NCBI GenBank assembly: GCA_945643635.1
Contig: CALZFC010000021.1
Location: forward strand, 4,258,501-4,322,500
Origin: Allodiplogaster sudhausi
Lineage: Eukaryota; Nematoda; Chromadorea; Rhabditida; Diplogasteridae
Direction: 5' to 3'
DNA length: 64,000 bases
Part shown: positions 47,492 through 58,424 of the stretch, one piece after another
Layout of the letters: every line of letters begins with the position of its first letter
Position numbering within the stretch: the first letter of the stretch is position 1
Made by a program: the position numbers and the translations under genes
The notes under the pieces: model-generated
The model's database searches: none
What the model saw: only the letters and a program-made list of their open reading frames with translations
What the model was told of the DNA's origin: nothing

Positions 47492-48356
47492 CTTGTTCAT
47501 TGTTTAGCCCCTTCTAGAACAAATGATGTGTGCTCCAATCAAATTACTACGAAACAAATCATGCGGACACCAGCAAATAAAACACATTTATCGACATTTT
47601 TTCAAGCTGAATATTTCCACTCATGAACATGAAGCAACATTTTTTTATTAGAGCCACTGGGCTTACTGATCTGGCTGACGAGTGGAGGTATCTCTTGAAA
47701 AAGTGCCATTGAAATCGTATACTTTCCTAAGTACTGCTCTTTCTTCTCTTTTCCTAACTATGCCCGGACACGGTCTCTATCTCTGGTACTATTAGCTTTC
47801 TCTAGCTGTCTTATCTCCTATCAGCTGTTATTTATTAACCACCCACTGTCCGGTCGGCCCGCTCGATCTTCCTTTTCATTTCACCGATTTGTTACGCTTA
47901 GCACGAGATATTTTAGGGTTTCGTGTACCAACTTATCATAAAATTTATGAGACTCAACTTCGAGTAACAGATGGAATTGAACACGAGAAAAGGAGACGGA
48001 GAGAGAGAGAGGAAATCTCTTGCCGGGCGAGCAACTGAAGAGCATGGCTTGTAGCGAATCTCTAAGCTCGTTCAGGAGATCGAGGCAGAGACATGGGTCG
48101 ACGATGGCAATCTCACATATGTATATGGCGTAGACTATTTTGTTTATTACAACGATTAGTCCGGGCATGGAAGCCACTAAATCGTTCACCGAAATTCAGC
48201 AAGATGCCACTCTCGTTGTACAGGCAAGTCGCACAACTCATTTAAGTAAAGTGGAAAGGTATCTATTGTTTCTCCAAGAAATATTTATATTCTCGCTTCT
48301 TCATATATTATGAAGCAAGGGAGTGAAACTTAACTAGATAAAGACTGAAAAGAGAT
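47492..48356. other. Intergenic stretch, nothing recognised
   Basis: Mixed-composition sequence with open frames of about 100 codons or less that carry no family resemblance. Confidence 0.35.
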
Positions 48357-48720
48357 CTATGTTCTTGCGATGATAATGCGCATGGATCTGAGTGGGAGCT
48401 TGCTAAGGAAATCGAGGGAGAGAGAAGAAGAGAGGAAGGATGAGACCCATGCAGGCAAAACAGGGAGGGGCACAGGAGAGGGCGTAGATGGCGAGAGAGA
48501 GAGGGCGGCTGACTGATCCATCGCCAGGTAGGAGGATGGAAGGCGTCGCTTGGTTGTCTCCTCTTCCTCTTCATCCTGAGCGTCCTCTTCCGAAGTCCAC
48601 TTGAGCGAGTCGCGGCAGAGAGTTTGGCCAGCTTCATCGCGAGCGCCAAGTGAGAGATCGGCTGCCGTGGACGGAGGGGGGGGGGGGAGGAGAGATGCTG
48701 GCTTCCTCCTGCTGCTGTTT
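48357..48720 (-). CDS. Possible 3' exon of an unrecognised gene
   Basis: The open frame ends at a stop at 48357. It reads through DEAGQTLCRDSLKWTSEEDA, then an acidic run and TTKRRLPSSYLAMDQ, with coding-like GC-rich third positions. It has no ATG at its start; a possible acceptor (ACAGCAGCAG) lies at about 48710 on the minus strand. The C-terminal half is Ser/Leu/Pro-rich and may be non-coding repeat read in frame. No partner exon or family was recognised, so the call is weak. Confidence 0.2.
48678..48689. repeat. Poly(G) tract
   Basis: About 12 consecutive G, inside the weak exon candidate on the opposite strand. This adds doubt to that exon. Confidence 0.8.
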
Positions 48721-48867
48721 TCAAAGATTGTGGAAGCAGAGAGAGTATCTGGCCGCTTGAGGCGGGTTTTTTGTTGATTAGCTAGAGAGCGACGAGGAAA
48801 GGGACGTGGAGAGCGGAGCTCAATCACTTTTCATCCCTTACAAAAAACGGCAGCCGTCTCCTGTCCC

Positions 48868-48915
48868 AGCTGATATGGCGGCGCCAGTACGCGAGTGTCG
48901 CCGGTTCAAACCCCA
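48868..48915 (+). other. Possible tRNA-like repeat fragment
   Basis: A good B-box match (GGTTCAAACCCC at about 48901-48912) follows a GC-rich segment with only a poor A-box. It may be a decayed tRNA-derived repeat. Confidence 0.25.
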
Positions 48916-49164
48916 ATTGGTGCAAATGTTTGCCTTGCCAAGAAAAAAAGTATTGGGAGTGAAAAGGTTGGGGAAATCCAAGAGTAGGATTTATCAAAGC
49001 GAAGGTAAAGAGGAACAAAGCAAAAGGTAGAGATTGAGTGGAGAGAAAGAAAGTTAAACTGGGACCAGGATGGCTGATATCATTTTGCTTATCTTACTGC
49101 GCAAATTTACACACAGCATGGTACACTTATGCATGAAGGACATTGATATTCATTTAAACCAAAC

Positions 49165-49170
49165 TTTATT
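49165..49170 (-). terminator. Candidate poly(A) signal of the Ly6-like membrane protein gene
   Basis: AATAAA on the minus strand, 95 nt downstream of the stop codon at 49265, at a normal distance for a 3' UTR. Confidence 0.55.
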
Positions 49171-49264
49171 TTCGAAAACAAAAGGAAACCACAACAACAA
49201 CAAAATGCATAAAATCGTGGAGTGGTAAAAGGAAGGGAGAGAAAAGAGCTGGGAAGATGGCTTC

Positions 49265-51917
49265 TTACTCTTCCAGATCATCGAAGCTTGTCTCCGGCAG
49301 CAGAGAGTACTCGGGACGAGCTGCCTTCTTCTTCTCGTCCTTCACCACCGGGCGGAGAGGAGGAACCACCTGCAATCTTATCATTAGCTTCACTTCGTTT
49401 CATCTACATTAATTTTTCCCTCTCTCTCTCTACACTATTCCTCTCTCTTTTCTCTCTCTCTACTCACTTTCTCTCTCTCTCTCTTTTCTCTCTCTCACTC
49501 TCTCTCTTTCTCTCTCTCTCTCTCTTTCTCACTCTTCCCACCTTGGCCTTTATCGTCTGTTTCTCCTTTGCCTTCCCCTTGTCTGCGCTGACTTCCTTCT
49601 CGTCTTCATCGGCGCAGCTTTGACTCTTCATCAACTCATCCTTAAAGGAAGCAAAAACTCAATTTTTTTTTCTATAAGGATGATTCTGTGAATATGTCCG
49701 GATTGAGCTTGCGAAAGCATCAGCAAAAATTAAATTCACTAAACTAAAAGTTAGAGGAGTAATTTGCATCTGAAAAGAGTCGCCTGATCATGAGGGAAAT
49801 ATTAGTGATTTATACAGAACTTTAGATTTAACATTAGTCCCCTGACCAAATTACGGCCAAATAGGATTGACGAGCATATCATGACCGAAAAGCGTGAAAT
49901 TTCGTCGTTCGGCCGTAAAATATATGCCGGCATATTCATGATTCACCAAACGGACGCAAACCGCCAATTTGAAATCGCCCAATCAAACGCATGTTTTAAT
50001 AGAAAAGGTTTCGAAGCTAGGATCTTGGCAAATTGCCAAGAACGCGCGGCTCACGACTACGGTACTTGAATGAGTCGGCATTTCGTGTTAGGAGTTAACG
50101 ACTTTCAAGCTCCTTTAATGATTATAGCTGAGAATAGATTGATAACTAAGTGTCGTTCTGACAGCGAGAGGATGTTCTTTGCCGTCCGGGTTCTCCTTCT
50201 TCTCGCCCTCCTTCTCCTCTTTCTTCTTTTCTTCTGAATCCCTGTTCTCCTCTTCCTCGTCCTCTTCCGGAAGAAGACTCACTCGCGCGTCTCCGCGGTT
50301 CTTCTTCTCGTGCCACGCCGTCTGAAATACGTTACTTTGATGACAACGTACATATGTAGTTGATAATTTTTTTTGTTTGAAGTTATTTTATTGCTAGGCA
50401 TTTCTCTAAAAGAAATGATGAGAAAGGAGACCTCGTCAGGATTGTTGTTGTCGTTGAAGAAGTGGCGATAGGTCTCGATGAGAATGATGCCGGAGATGAC
50501 GACGGTGCAGATGAACATGTGTTGCACGCCGAGATCCACAGCGCGTACAGCTTGCGCAGCTCAAGACCAAGTCTTTTGCTTAGCATTCCACATGCTCTCA
50601 GTCTCTCTAGTAAGCAGCAAAAGAAACTGACATAAATCGACCTGATCTTGTCGAAGGGGAAGAGAGTGTTCAACGACTTGACAAACTACAACAGAAAGAG
50701 TTTGTTTCATTCATGATACTACTTAGTACATTCTCGTTTACTTTGCCAGGATAAGTATAAACGACCTCGATTCGATTGCAACCGGCGCCGCGGCAGCAAC
50801 ACTCGCGGACTCTCGCGGCGTAGTCAAAGATACGATGACGAGAGAAAGGGACGTCGTAGCAGAAGAAGTCCAGGTTGGACCCTGAAGAACACTTCAATGG
50901 AAGAGGAAAGAGTGAGAAGACACAGACACATGTCCATGCAGCCGCGGACGGTCGTCTCCACGGGCACGCAGCCCATCTTCACGTGGAAGTGCGTGTAGTT
51001 CGAGACACGGCGAGCAATGCACGTGTGCTGCAATTACAGTGCAAGATTAGAAACTCATTCGACACTCCTCGCAAACGACGGAAGCTGACCGTGAAGAAGT
51101 CGCAGGACTCACTGGAGACGCGATTCGGAGTGCTGTCGATGTAGTCCTCCGATGTCTTGCAGTAGACGAGGCAGCTCTCCGATTCAAACGCCTTCACTTC
51201 ATCTACAAGATCATGAAATATGAGTAAATATCATGGCCTTTATCAGTCTCTTCAAGCTGACCAGGGAACTACCAGAAACCCTAAATTCCAAAAATTCTGA
51301 TATTTTGCATATGGATTTGCATATTTTGCATATACATATGCATATGCCGCATTCCAGACGGCAGAGAGCGGGAATGCACGCTTGCGGAAGCCATCGGCAC
51401 GCACATTCACGCACATGCATACAGCCCAAAACAAATTTTTTCTATTTTGATCCTCGCACTTCACAAAGTCTGTATTCAAATAGATATCCATAGAAAGTAC
51501 ATAAAATAACTCAAGAACCTCAAATCCTTTTATAAAAGTAGCAAAACAATTTCGCCCGCTGCGGCATTGAACTTTCGAACGAAAAATTGTAGCCGGAAGC
51601 GCTACCCACTGCGCCAATGTTTCATATTTTAAGTGTTCGAACATTCGTTAACGTGGTACTTCGCAGATAAAACGAGATTTTCGGGCATCTTTAAATGTGT
51701 TTAAAAAGTATTCTAGAGGGATTCGGATCCTAATTTTTTTACTCCGAATCATCCAATGTCATGCTCTACCCATATACAAAATATCAGAATTTTTGGAATT
51801 TAGGGTTTCTGGTAGTTCCCTGGTGAGCATAGGATTTGAGAAAGAAAGAAAAGAAAACTAACGAGTGAAGAAGAGGAGAGCAGCCAGCAAGCAGACCGCT
51901 CGCAAAGGAAGAATCAT
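49265..51917 (-). CDS. Type I membrane protein with Ly6/uPAR-like (three-finger) ectodomain
   Basis: Nine exons in phase: 51863-51917, 51090-51202, 50928-51027, 50742-50881, 50628-50685, 50432-50550, 50163-50321, 49542-49640 and 49265-49369, about 315 residues. Order: signal peptide MILPLRAVCLLAALLFFT; a Cys-rich ectodomain with SCLVYC spacing ending in CCRGAGCN (the CC-x4-CN signature of Ly6/uPAR and TGF-beta-receptor-type ectodomains); a membrane segment HMFICTVVISGIILIETY; and a Lys/Glu-rich acidic cytoplasmic tail ending TSFDDLEE. The exon 5 donor (A|gtttct) and exon 6 acceptor were chosen to keep the frame and are the least sure; exon 6 could start at 50559. A 563-bp inverted-repeat element lies in intron 1. 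There is no kinase domain, so it is not a receptor kinase. Its partner or ligand is unknown, and I do not recognise a named orthologue. Confidence 0.7.
49420..49535. repeat. CT microsatellite in the last intron of the Ly6-like gene
   Basis: CT-rich imperfect repeat occupying most of the intron between exons 8 and 9. Confidence 0.85.
51261..51823. mobile_element. MITE-like inverted-repeat element in intron 1 of the Ly6-like gene
   Basis: Inverted ends of about 54 bp begin CCAGGGAACTACCAGAAACC and differ at only a few positions between 51261 and 51823. Both ends are directly followed by TGA (51258-51260 and 51824-51826), a possible 3-bp target duplication as seen in PIF/Harbinger-type elements. 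The interior contains a tRNA-like stretch and no open reading frame of note. Confidence 0.75.
51560..51620 (-). other. tRNA-like sequence inside the MITE-like element
   Basis: On the minus strand TGGCGCAGTGGG (51605-51616) is an exact A-box match and GTTCAATGC (51564-51572) fits the B-box consensus, about 40 bp apart. No complete acceptor stem is obvious, so it reads as a tRNA-derived (SINE-like) piece captured by or nested in the element. Confidence 0.5.
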
Positions 51918-52372
51918 CGCGAAGTGGAGAGGAGAGAAATCGCTTTCTATCACGGAAGGCTAACATTTCAATAAAGAATTAGAATATGCACCTTTATATA
52001 AAGTGTGTTTACGCGCGAAATATTATTCAAGCATAATTTTTTTTTTGAACCAAGGAAAATATAAAAGAATTGGCGTCAGGGCGAGTGCAGCGAGGAACTG
52101 ACGCTATTTGGGTTTCGGCCTAGGCAGTTTGCACTGACTTTCTTTGTTCTACTTATCATAGTTTCGGAGAATAAACAAGTAATTCTGAAGAAAGCCACGC
52201 TCAAATGGTTCGTATTCATGTGCTTTTCTCTCGGGGACGCCATTTCTGTATTTCTGGTAACGTCGATCTTTAACATCTTCAACAAGCATGCTAACTGCCT
52301 CAAGTTTTCAGCAAGTAATTTGTACACATGTTTCAAGTTTTGTATATTGTTTTTCTATGCATTCGATCTCAG

Positions 52373-52488
52373 CTGACTCGCCGCTTCCGCTCTTCCGTGC
52401 TTCTCTCGTGCTGCGCCACTTCCTTGCTACAAAGGGCATGGACAGCGGCCAGTTCCAAGTCATCAATTCGACCGTCTCCAAGAAGGAT
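52373..52488 (+). CDS. Isolated coding-like exon, gene unknown
   Basis: The exon is flanked by an acceptor (CGATCTCAG) and a donor (AAGGAT|gtcggt). It encodes 38 full codons reading DSPLPLFRASLVLRHFLATK then GMDSGQFQVINSTVSKKD, with GC-rich third positions typical of real exons here. The opposite strand is also partly open. No partner exon was found between 51,918 and 52,977, and the neighbours on both sides are minus-strand genes. It could be a remnant or part of a gene not resolved. Confidence 0.3.
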
Positions 52489-52977
52489 GTCGGTTGTCTC
52501 TTCCTCTCTGTCTCCGCTCTCTTTCACTTTCGTTCTTTTTCTCAAACCTGATTTCTAATCATTCTCTTCTCTCCCACCCCTGTTTTCCGCTCTCTCTCTC
52601 CCTCTCGATCAAATTTTCAGAAACTTTTCAGTTTATAGATCAGAGATTCAAGTGGCTCTCGTCCAAGTTATTCTTCTTCATTTCTTTGATTGATTTGTTA
52701 AATTTCGAGCGCGATTTTCCAAGATGTCGAATGCTAATTTATGACCCCAAATATTATGAAAACATAGCGAACGGTAAAGTAAAATACATAAAAAGTGTTC
52801 AGAAATGTCGACTGCAAAATTATTGTCATTCAATCCACGGTATAATCATATTGCGTTAAAATATATGATCAATGAAACATGGCATCTTAAAGTAAAAGAG
52901 GAGATCAAAAAAGAAAACCAGTCGCTTTTGTTAGGATTTCACCACGCAAGCTACAGTATCCTCGCTAGTAAGTGCAG

Positions 52978-53800
52978 CTACTGATTCGGTCGAGTCGTCT
53001 CATCGTTGCTAGCATCTTCCTGCAAAAGGAGACAAATTGGGTAAAAAATAATTTTATGATTCATTTAATTTGAATGTTGCATAACAAATTTAAGAGATAT
53101 CGTAGTATGATTACAAATTACATTCGATTTGTTACCACAAAATGGTTCACTCGTCTACTTCTAACTATAAGTGATATATTGATCAAACAAAATATATCAA
53201 AACAGCAAAAAACGCTTTTTCTCACCATAAGGTTTAGATTTATATTTAGTTTTCCTTAAATAATCTAAAATTAAATTGTCGTGATGCTGTCATTGTTCAT
53301 GCATACATTACACAATGGCTGTCATAAGATATATAGAAAAGATAAAATGAATAATAGAAAATAAAAGAATTCTGACATCCTCGTCCTCGCCCGACTCGTC
53401 GGGTCGAAGTCCACAGATCGCGTCGTTGAAGTGGCGGAGGAAGACCTCGTTTCGCTTAAAGAATCCATTTCCATTTCTCAGATCGTAACTCGATTGCGCT
53501 TTAAAATATCTCCCTACAAAATGTAGCAACTTCTCTCAATGTATTCCCTTGTTCTATTCTCTCTCCTTCGTTTTCTAACCCATTTCTCTCTCTCTCTCTC
53601 TCATATTCTCTTCTCCTTCTCCAACCTCATTGACTGCGACGTTCTCGAGTGCTGAAGCCGCGGCGTCCTCTGTCACGGCAGATGGCTCGATCAGCCATGA
53701 CTGCTCGTCCCAGCGGAGAGGAACCTCAGAGGAGAAAGAGCGAGAGAGGAGAGACAGCGAGAGTGTAACGGAGACAACTAGGCCGATGGAAGAGAGAACT

Positions 53801-53836
<36 letters not shown>

Positions 53837-53941
53837 ATAGACAGACAGTGAAAAGAGAGATGAGTATTCAAAAACGGGGGGGGAGGGGGGGAGAATAAAT
53901 CTTACTTCGCCCATTTCGACTGGATAGCCGAACGCAGCCAT
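52978..53941 (-). CDS. Small acidic protein of 84 residues, unrecognised
   Basis: Four exons, all phase 0: 53906-53941, 53626-53724, 53377-53454 and 52978-53019. The protein begins MAAFGYPVEMGE|VPLRWDEQSWLIEP, passes through an Ala-rich helix (EDAAASALENVAVNE) and RNEVFLRHFNDAICGL, and ends in an acidic tail (DESGEDED|EDASNDETTRPNQ). There is no signal peptide or membrane segment. An alternative upstream acceptor for exon 3 would add RYFKAQSSYDLRNGNG but breaks phase with exon 2. Splice sites are good (gtaaga, gttgga, gtcaga). I do not recognise the family; it looks like a small soluble cofactor-type protein. A separate 36-codon open frame abuts its start codon. Confidence 0.5.
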
Positions 53942-54052
53942 TTACGGCAGTTCGTCTGATAGAAGGAGCAGAGCGAGATTAGCTACCACGGTGATGTCAC
54001 CCATAGGAAAGTACTCCTCGTGATGGAAAAAACCAGCGCGGAGCAGTGGCAT
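53942..54052 (-). CDS. 36-codon upstream open frame abutting the start of the 84-residue gene
   Basis: It starts ATG at 54052, reads MPLLRAGFFHHEEYFPMGD and on to LLLLSDELP, and stops with TAA whose last base is followed at once by the ATG of the next coding region. It may be a translated upstream ORF in the 5' leader or a chance frame. An intron in this leader cannot be excluded, because an acceptor-like CTATCAG lies at about 53,950. Confidence 0.25.
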   Translation of the reverse strand: MPLLRAGFFHHEEYFPMGDITVVANLALLLLSDELP

Positions 54053-54535
54053 TCCTGTGCTTCCATCTTTCAAATGTTTATCACATTTAATAGCCTTCTA
54101 AATATCAAATAGAATGATATGATGACGTGGGGATCAGCATTGGGTTTCAAATTTAAGTAAAGAAGAACTAGTCTAAGGAAAATTGTTCATTAACACGACA
54201 GTTGTTTGCTGAAACAGTCAGGAACGCTTGCGAGATACTACACAAAAATCTAATGATAGTAAATACACAAAAAAAATACTTTAAATGCTTAATCAAAAAC
54301 AAAACTTATTTCAAATTTGACTAACTGTAGGTATGACAAAACTATAGTAAAAAAGATATCAGAGAAAAAATTATATCTTAAACACCTCTATACACCTTGG
54401 CATTAATGTAAAAAAAAATCCGCTCAAGCAAAATACGTTTTACAGACTTAACATTAGCAAGATGGCATCTAATTCTTGAGTTCTAATCGTACTTCGTTCA
54501 GAATAACGAAACAAATTTAAAAGATGGTAATCCCT

Positions 54536-54763
54536 TCACTCATTTTTCTTGTCCTCGCCTTCCTTATTGGCTGCCGCGGGCTGCATCCACGAGGCCACCT
54601 TGGTCTCTGCATCTCCGTAGTCAATCTTCTCCGCCGCATCCTTGACTAGGCGACCGACCGTGGGATACTGTAACATTTAATTTCATAAATAGCATTTTTA
54701 ATAGTTCAAAAAAGTATTATTTAAAAAAAATTAACTTTTATACCGTAAAATAAATATCGAAGA

Positions 54764-54794
<31 letters not shown>

Positions 54795-55301
54795 AAAAAA
54801 AATCTGCTTTACATCTTACAGCCTATGTATGAAAAATAGCCTACCTTATATTTGAAAGAAGCCTCCCACTCGTCTGCCGCTTCCTTCTCATCGGCCTTCT
54901 GAAACGAATTTTGTAGATTTACCTTAAAAATAGATCATTTTGCTTTGGAGTGATTCTTTAAGGGAAAACTTGCTTGTGAAATGCATGTTTTTTTCTATTC
55001 ATAAATAAATTATCGCCCATGAAACGACAAAGTAAGCCAGAGAGTCAGGAACAGAAGATAACATTTTTAATAGTTCAAAAAAGAATTTTTTTTTAAACTT
55101 AACTTTTAAAGCAACAAGGAAAACAAAAGCAGATTAGAAAAGCCTCAATTTCCGATTTGAGTGGCGATTGGCCCGCAAAAGAAGGGTGATGAAAAGGGGG
55201 CAGGGAAGAATCCTCTTCTTAATGGCCAGGATTCATGTCGCTAGCGTTTAGAGATTTCATGAGAGAAGAGTGACTTCAGTCGCATTAGAGAAACTATTGT
55301 A

Positions 55302-55344
<43 letters not shown>

Positions 55345-55636
55345 CCTGAAAGCCACATACAGATTTCGCGTTATCACTTTTCAGGGAAATATGTAGGTAA
55401 TTTGGTCGTCCATAAAGCCCTGCCCCATCATGTTTATGTTTTCGAATAACATTTAGGTTGGGTACCTCTACCTCCTCCCCACTGACCAGGTCCTCATGGT
55501 CGTCCCACTCGTCGCTGACTGCCTGGGTACTCATGGTGGCGAGGGCGCGAGTCGCGTCGTGGCCTGCCAGGGCTCCGTACGGGCCGTCGGGGCCGTAGAA
55601 GCTGCGGCCACGGGTCACGTCATAGATCTGGAAGAG

Positions 55637-55684
<48 letters not shown>

Positions 55685-56249
55685 GACGAAGGGAGAGGGA
55701 AGGCAGGGCAGATCGAGAGAGGCAGCGATAGAGTGAGAGAAATTAGAGGATCATAGATGAGAAAGGAAACACAGAGATAATTTGTGTTTAAGCACAACTT
55801 GCAAGTGTAAATGAAAGATACGGCCTTAAGACCAGTCCGCTTGAGTCCAAGGAACTTTGGCCCAGGATCCCCTTGTCACCCGACATACCGTTCCGTTAAG
55901 GGCGAAGAGAATGTTCTCCTTCTGCACGCCGTCGAAAGGGCGCAGCTCGGCAAGCGTCATGTCTTGCATCTTCATCTTCGGAACCTGCAGTGGAGAGTGG
56001 CAGAAAGGCAAACTCTACTTCACAATATACTTACTTCCATTTAGTACGATTAATATTCTCTCTCTCTCTCTCTCGGTATCACCCACTCTCTCCATATCTC
56101 CATTTTTCTCTTCCCTCCCTAACCGGCGGCGGCGGGGGCGGTAGTTCATGATCGGGCTTGCGTCTGAGCCAGCGCCAGACGAGGATGGCGAGGAGCACGA
56201 GCAGGAAGTAATCGAGGGAGGACAACTCGAACACCTCGGCCAGCTCCAT
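54536..56249 (-). CDS. PGRMC1: Membrane-associated progesterone receptor component (PGRMC/VEM-1-like), cytochrome b5 fold
   Basis: Five exons in phase 0: 56124-56249, 55889-55984, 55472-55627 (or ending at 55466), 54845-54898 and 54536-54667, giving 187 residues. Order: a short lumenal start, one membrane helix (YFLLVLLAILVWRWL, about 14-28), a polyproline stretch, then the cytochrome-b5-like heme-binding domain. The latter has MTLAELRPFDG, ILFALNGTIYDVTRG and YGPDGPYGALAGHDATRALA, the MAPR-family signature with its heme-ligating Tyr. The C-terminus contains YPTVGRLVKDA and a Lys/Glu tail. PGRMC proteins bind heme at the ER and support P450 activity and sterol metabolism; the nematode homologue VEM-1 also acts in axon guidance (family knowledge). 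Exon 3 has two in-frame donors six bases apart (gtagag and gtaccc), so two isoforms differing by Val-Glu are possible. Confidence 0.93.
54765..54792. repeat. (TA)n microsatellite in PGRMC intron 4
   Basis: Pure TA repeat of about 26 bp within the intron. Confidence 0.9.
55298..55340. repeat. (TA)n microsatellite in PGRMC intron 3
   Basis: TA repeat of about 40 bp. A (GA)n block of about 45 bp lies upstream in the same gene at 55632-55682. Confidence 0.9.
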
Positions 56250-57020
56250 CTGAGAGGGAACAAATTACACTCATTTATACTTCCGCAGTTCTCGAAGGGG
56301 AAATTTAGAAAATAATATAAATAATGTTCAAGCTTAATAACCGAATAAATGCGTTACAATAACTTTACGCTCGTTGATATCGCAAAAATAGAACCTGCAG
56401 ATTTTTCTCTCGTGATTTGGAAGGAAACAGAAAAGGAAATGAAGCTCGCAAATGTAGGGAAAACTCTTGAATGTACTATTTTGGAAAGGTGGAAAGAATG
56501 GCAGAGAAACGGCAAGAAATATTTGGCATAAATACTTTTTATTCAACTAAACTAATACCCAAAGTTCCCCTGCAACTAAACCTTAAAAAATGATACAGAA
56601 ACGTAAAGAGATTCATCTTGAAATTGTGCTTCCTAGTTTTGTTTCATTTATTTCCGCAATAAAGAAGACCAGATAGTTCAAGAATACAAGCTGGCTTTTC
56701 TTATTTCAACTTTCGCTATCGTTTTATGAGAATAAAAAGGCGATGTAGAAAAGTCATGGTAAATAAAGTCACTTCGCATACAACATGGGCACAATTTGTT
56801 TACATTTAAGCCAGCTTTATGAGCAGTGCAAAGAATGTGAAAAAGAATAGTAAAAAACACAGTGGAATCAAAGGGAAAAATAAAAGCTGAAATGAATCTT
56901 TAAATGGGATTTTCACAAGCATCGATAACGCAACAAAATTGAACGAGAAAGAAGGGCTCGCGCCGAAGAATAATAGGAATGGTACTCGTGACACTCTTAC
57001 TTGCACTGTTTTCTAACTCA

Positions 57021-57068
<48 letters not shown>

Positions 57069-57158
57069 CACAATAACCACATGCCAGCACCTCAATACAC
57101 TATGAAGGAACACACATGGACACGGATAGCATTAAACTACAATCATGATCCGAGAAGA

Positions 57159-57198
<40 letters not shown>

Positions 57199-57875
57199 GA
57201 AGAACACAAACACGAATCGAGCACAGGACACACATTTCGTGCCATCTTAAATCACAAAGAACAGAACGGCATCCTTCTAGAACCCGACTTACGAGCAGAA
57301 TGGCTGACAAGGTTATTGATGCGACAAGAAACAGACACGGCTGAGCAATCTTCGTCATTTCAGTGAACAACAATGAAAACAATATTTGCGTTGTGCAAGC
57401 GCAAGTAACTCCACAGAAAAATGAAATAGATGCTCGGTAGGTTTATATGGTGTGCTTATCCAATATGGTAATGATAGAAGTTTCGCTGTTTCACGGTCAT
57501 GACGTTCCAAATGCGGCAAATGCAGTACGCTGTGTCAGTAGTTTGAACTATATTCTCAGTTAATATGTTGTTGGAGTAGAATTTAATATTTATTGTTAGA
57601 GCTATTCCAATGTACTCGAACCTCAATAAATGATTCTACAGTGATGTGCACCAACAATGGCAGAAATGGGCGCGGCGTGACGCCGCGTGCCAATCAGACC
57701 GCATTGAATAAATCGATGCATTCGCCACCAAATGTAAAGATCCGCATATCTACAGAATCAGCATTTTTCTGGCACATCGAGCACACAAACTTTTAAAATG
57801 TTATTTTACAACTTTTTTCATTAAAGTTATTAAGAAAATAAATACCGTATTTTGGCTATCATGAAGATCACTAGG
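56250..57875. other. Intergenic stretch upstream of PGRMC
   Basis: Mostly AT-rich. A pure (CT)n at about 57020-57066 and a (GA)n at 57160-57196 form an inverted pair separated by about 95 bp. I recognise no gene. Confidence 0.5.
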
Positions 57876-58255
57876 CAGTGCCTACGGGCCGGGCCCAAGA
57901 AAAGTTGGGCCGGCCCGTAGGCCCGATTGGGCCCGATAAGCACACAATGTCGTCCACTCAGGACGACTGGTGGCATTGATAAGTGGAAACTTTCTTTATT
58001 TGTTCATTTTTCCCCCTAAAAGTCTTACTTCTATACATTAAAATGAATGTTCATAGCACGAGCATGAAAAATTCTGACTTTCAAAACACATTGTAACTCT
58101 TTGGATTTTTTTTCCCAGAATTTTTTTGAAAATCGGGCTCAAACGGGCCCGCGGGCCGGGCCGGGCCGGGCCGGGCCGGGCCGGACCCAAAATTCCAGGG
58201 CCCGGAAATTTCCGGCCGGGCTGGCCCAAAAATTTTGGGCCCGTTTACACCTCTG
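57876..58255. mobile_element. GGGCCGG-rich hAT-like miniature element
   Basis: The left end CAGTGCCTACGGGCCGGGCC and the right end (complement: CAGAGGTGTAAACGGGCCC) are short inverted ends of the CAG-type seen in hAT elements. Both ends abut CTAGG (57871-57875 and 58256-58260), a partial target duplication. The interior has AT-rich middle sequence between arms full of GGGCCGG motifs, including five tandem GGGCC units at about 58155-58182. There is no transposase, so it is non-autonomous. Confidence 0.6.
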
Positions 58256-58424
58256 CTAGGCACACGAATAATTCTTCCAAATTTAGAATGATAATTCTTC
58301 TAGTGATAATTCTTCCAATGATAATTCTTCCAAATCCAATGATAATTCTTCCAATTTTTAAATTTTTTAAGAATGCATATTGTTGTGTTGCCATAATTAA
58401 TGAATAAAAAGTGAAATGTCAATG

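Noticed and set aside
47881..48189. 102-codon minus-strand frame near the 26-bp repeat
   Set aside because: No family resemblance, no convincing splice sites, and AT-rich third positions unlike the real exons nearby.
49985..50065. tRNA gene on the minus strand
   Set aside because: A B-box-like CTTCGAAACC and a short anticodon-like hairpin exist, but the A-box is poor and no acceptor stem pairs.
52079..52371. Long open stretch without ATG upstream of the orphan exon
   Set aside because: It is hydrophobic, AT-rich and open on both strands, with no splice-defined boundaries or recognised motif.
53455..53513. Longer exon 3 for the 84-residue gene (starting RYFKAQSS)
   Set aside because: Its acceptor needs a preceding exon ending one base into a codon, but exon 2 ends in phase 0. 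The acceptor at 53455 keeps the frame.
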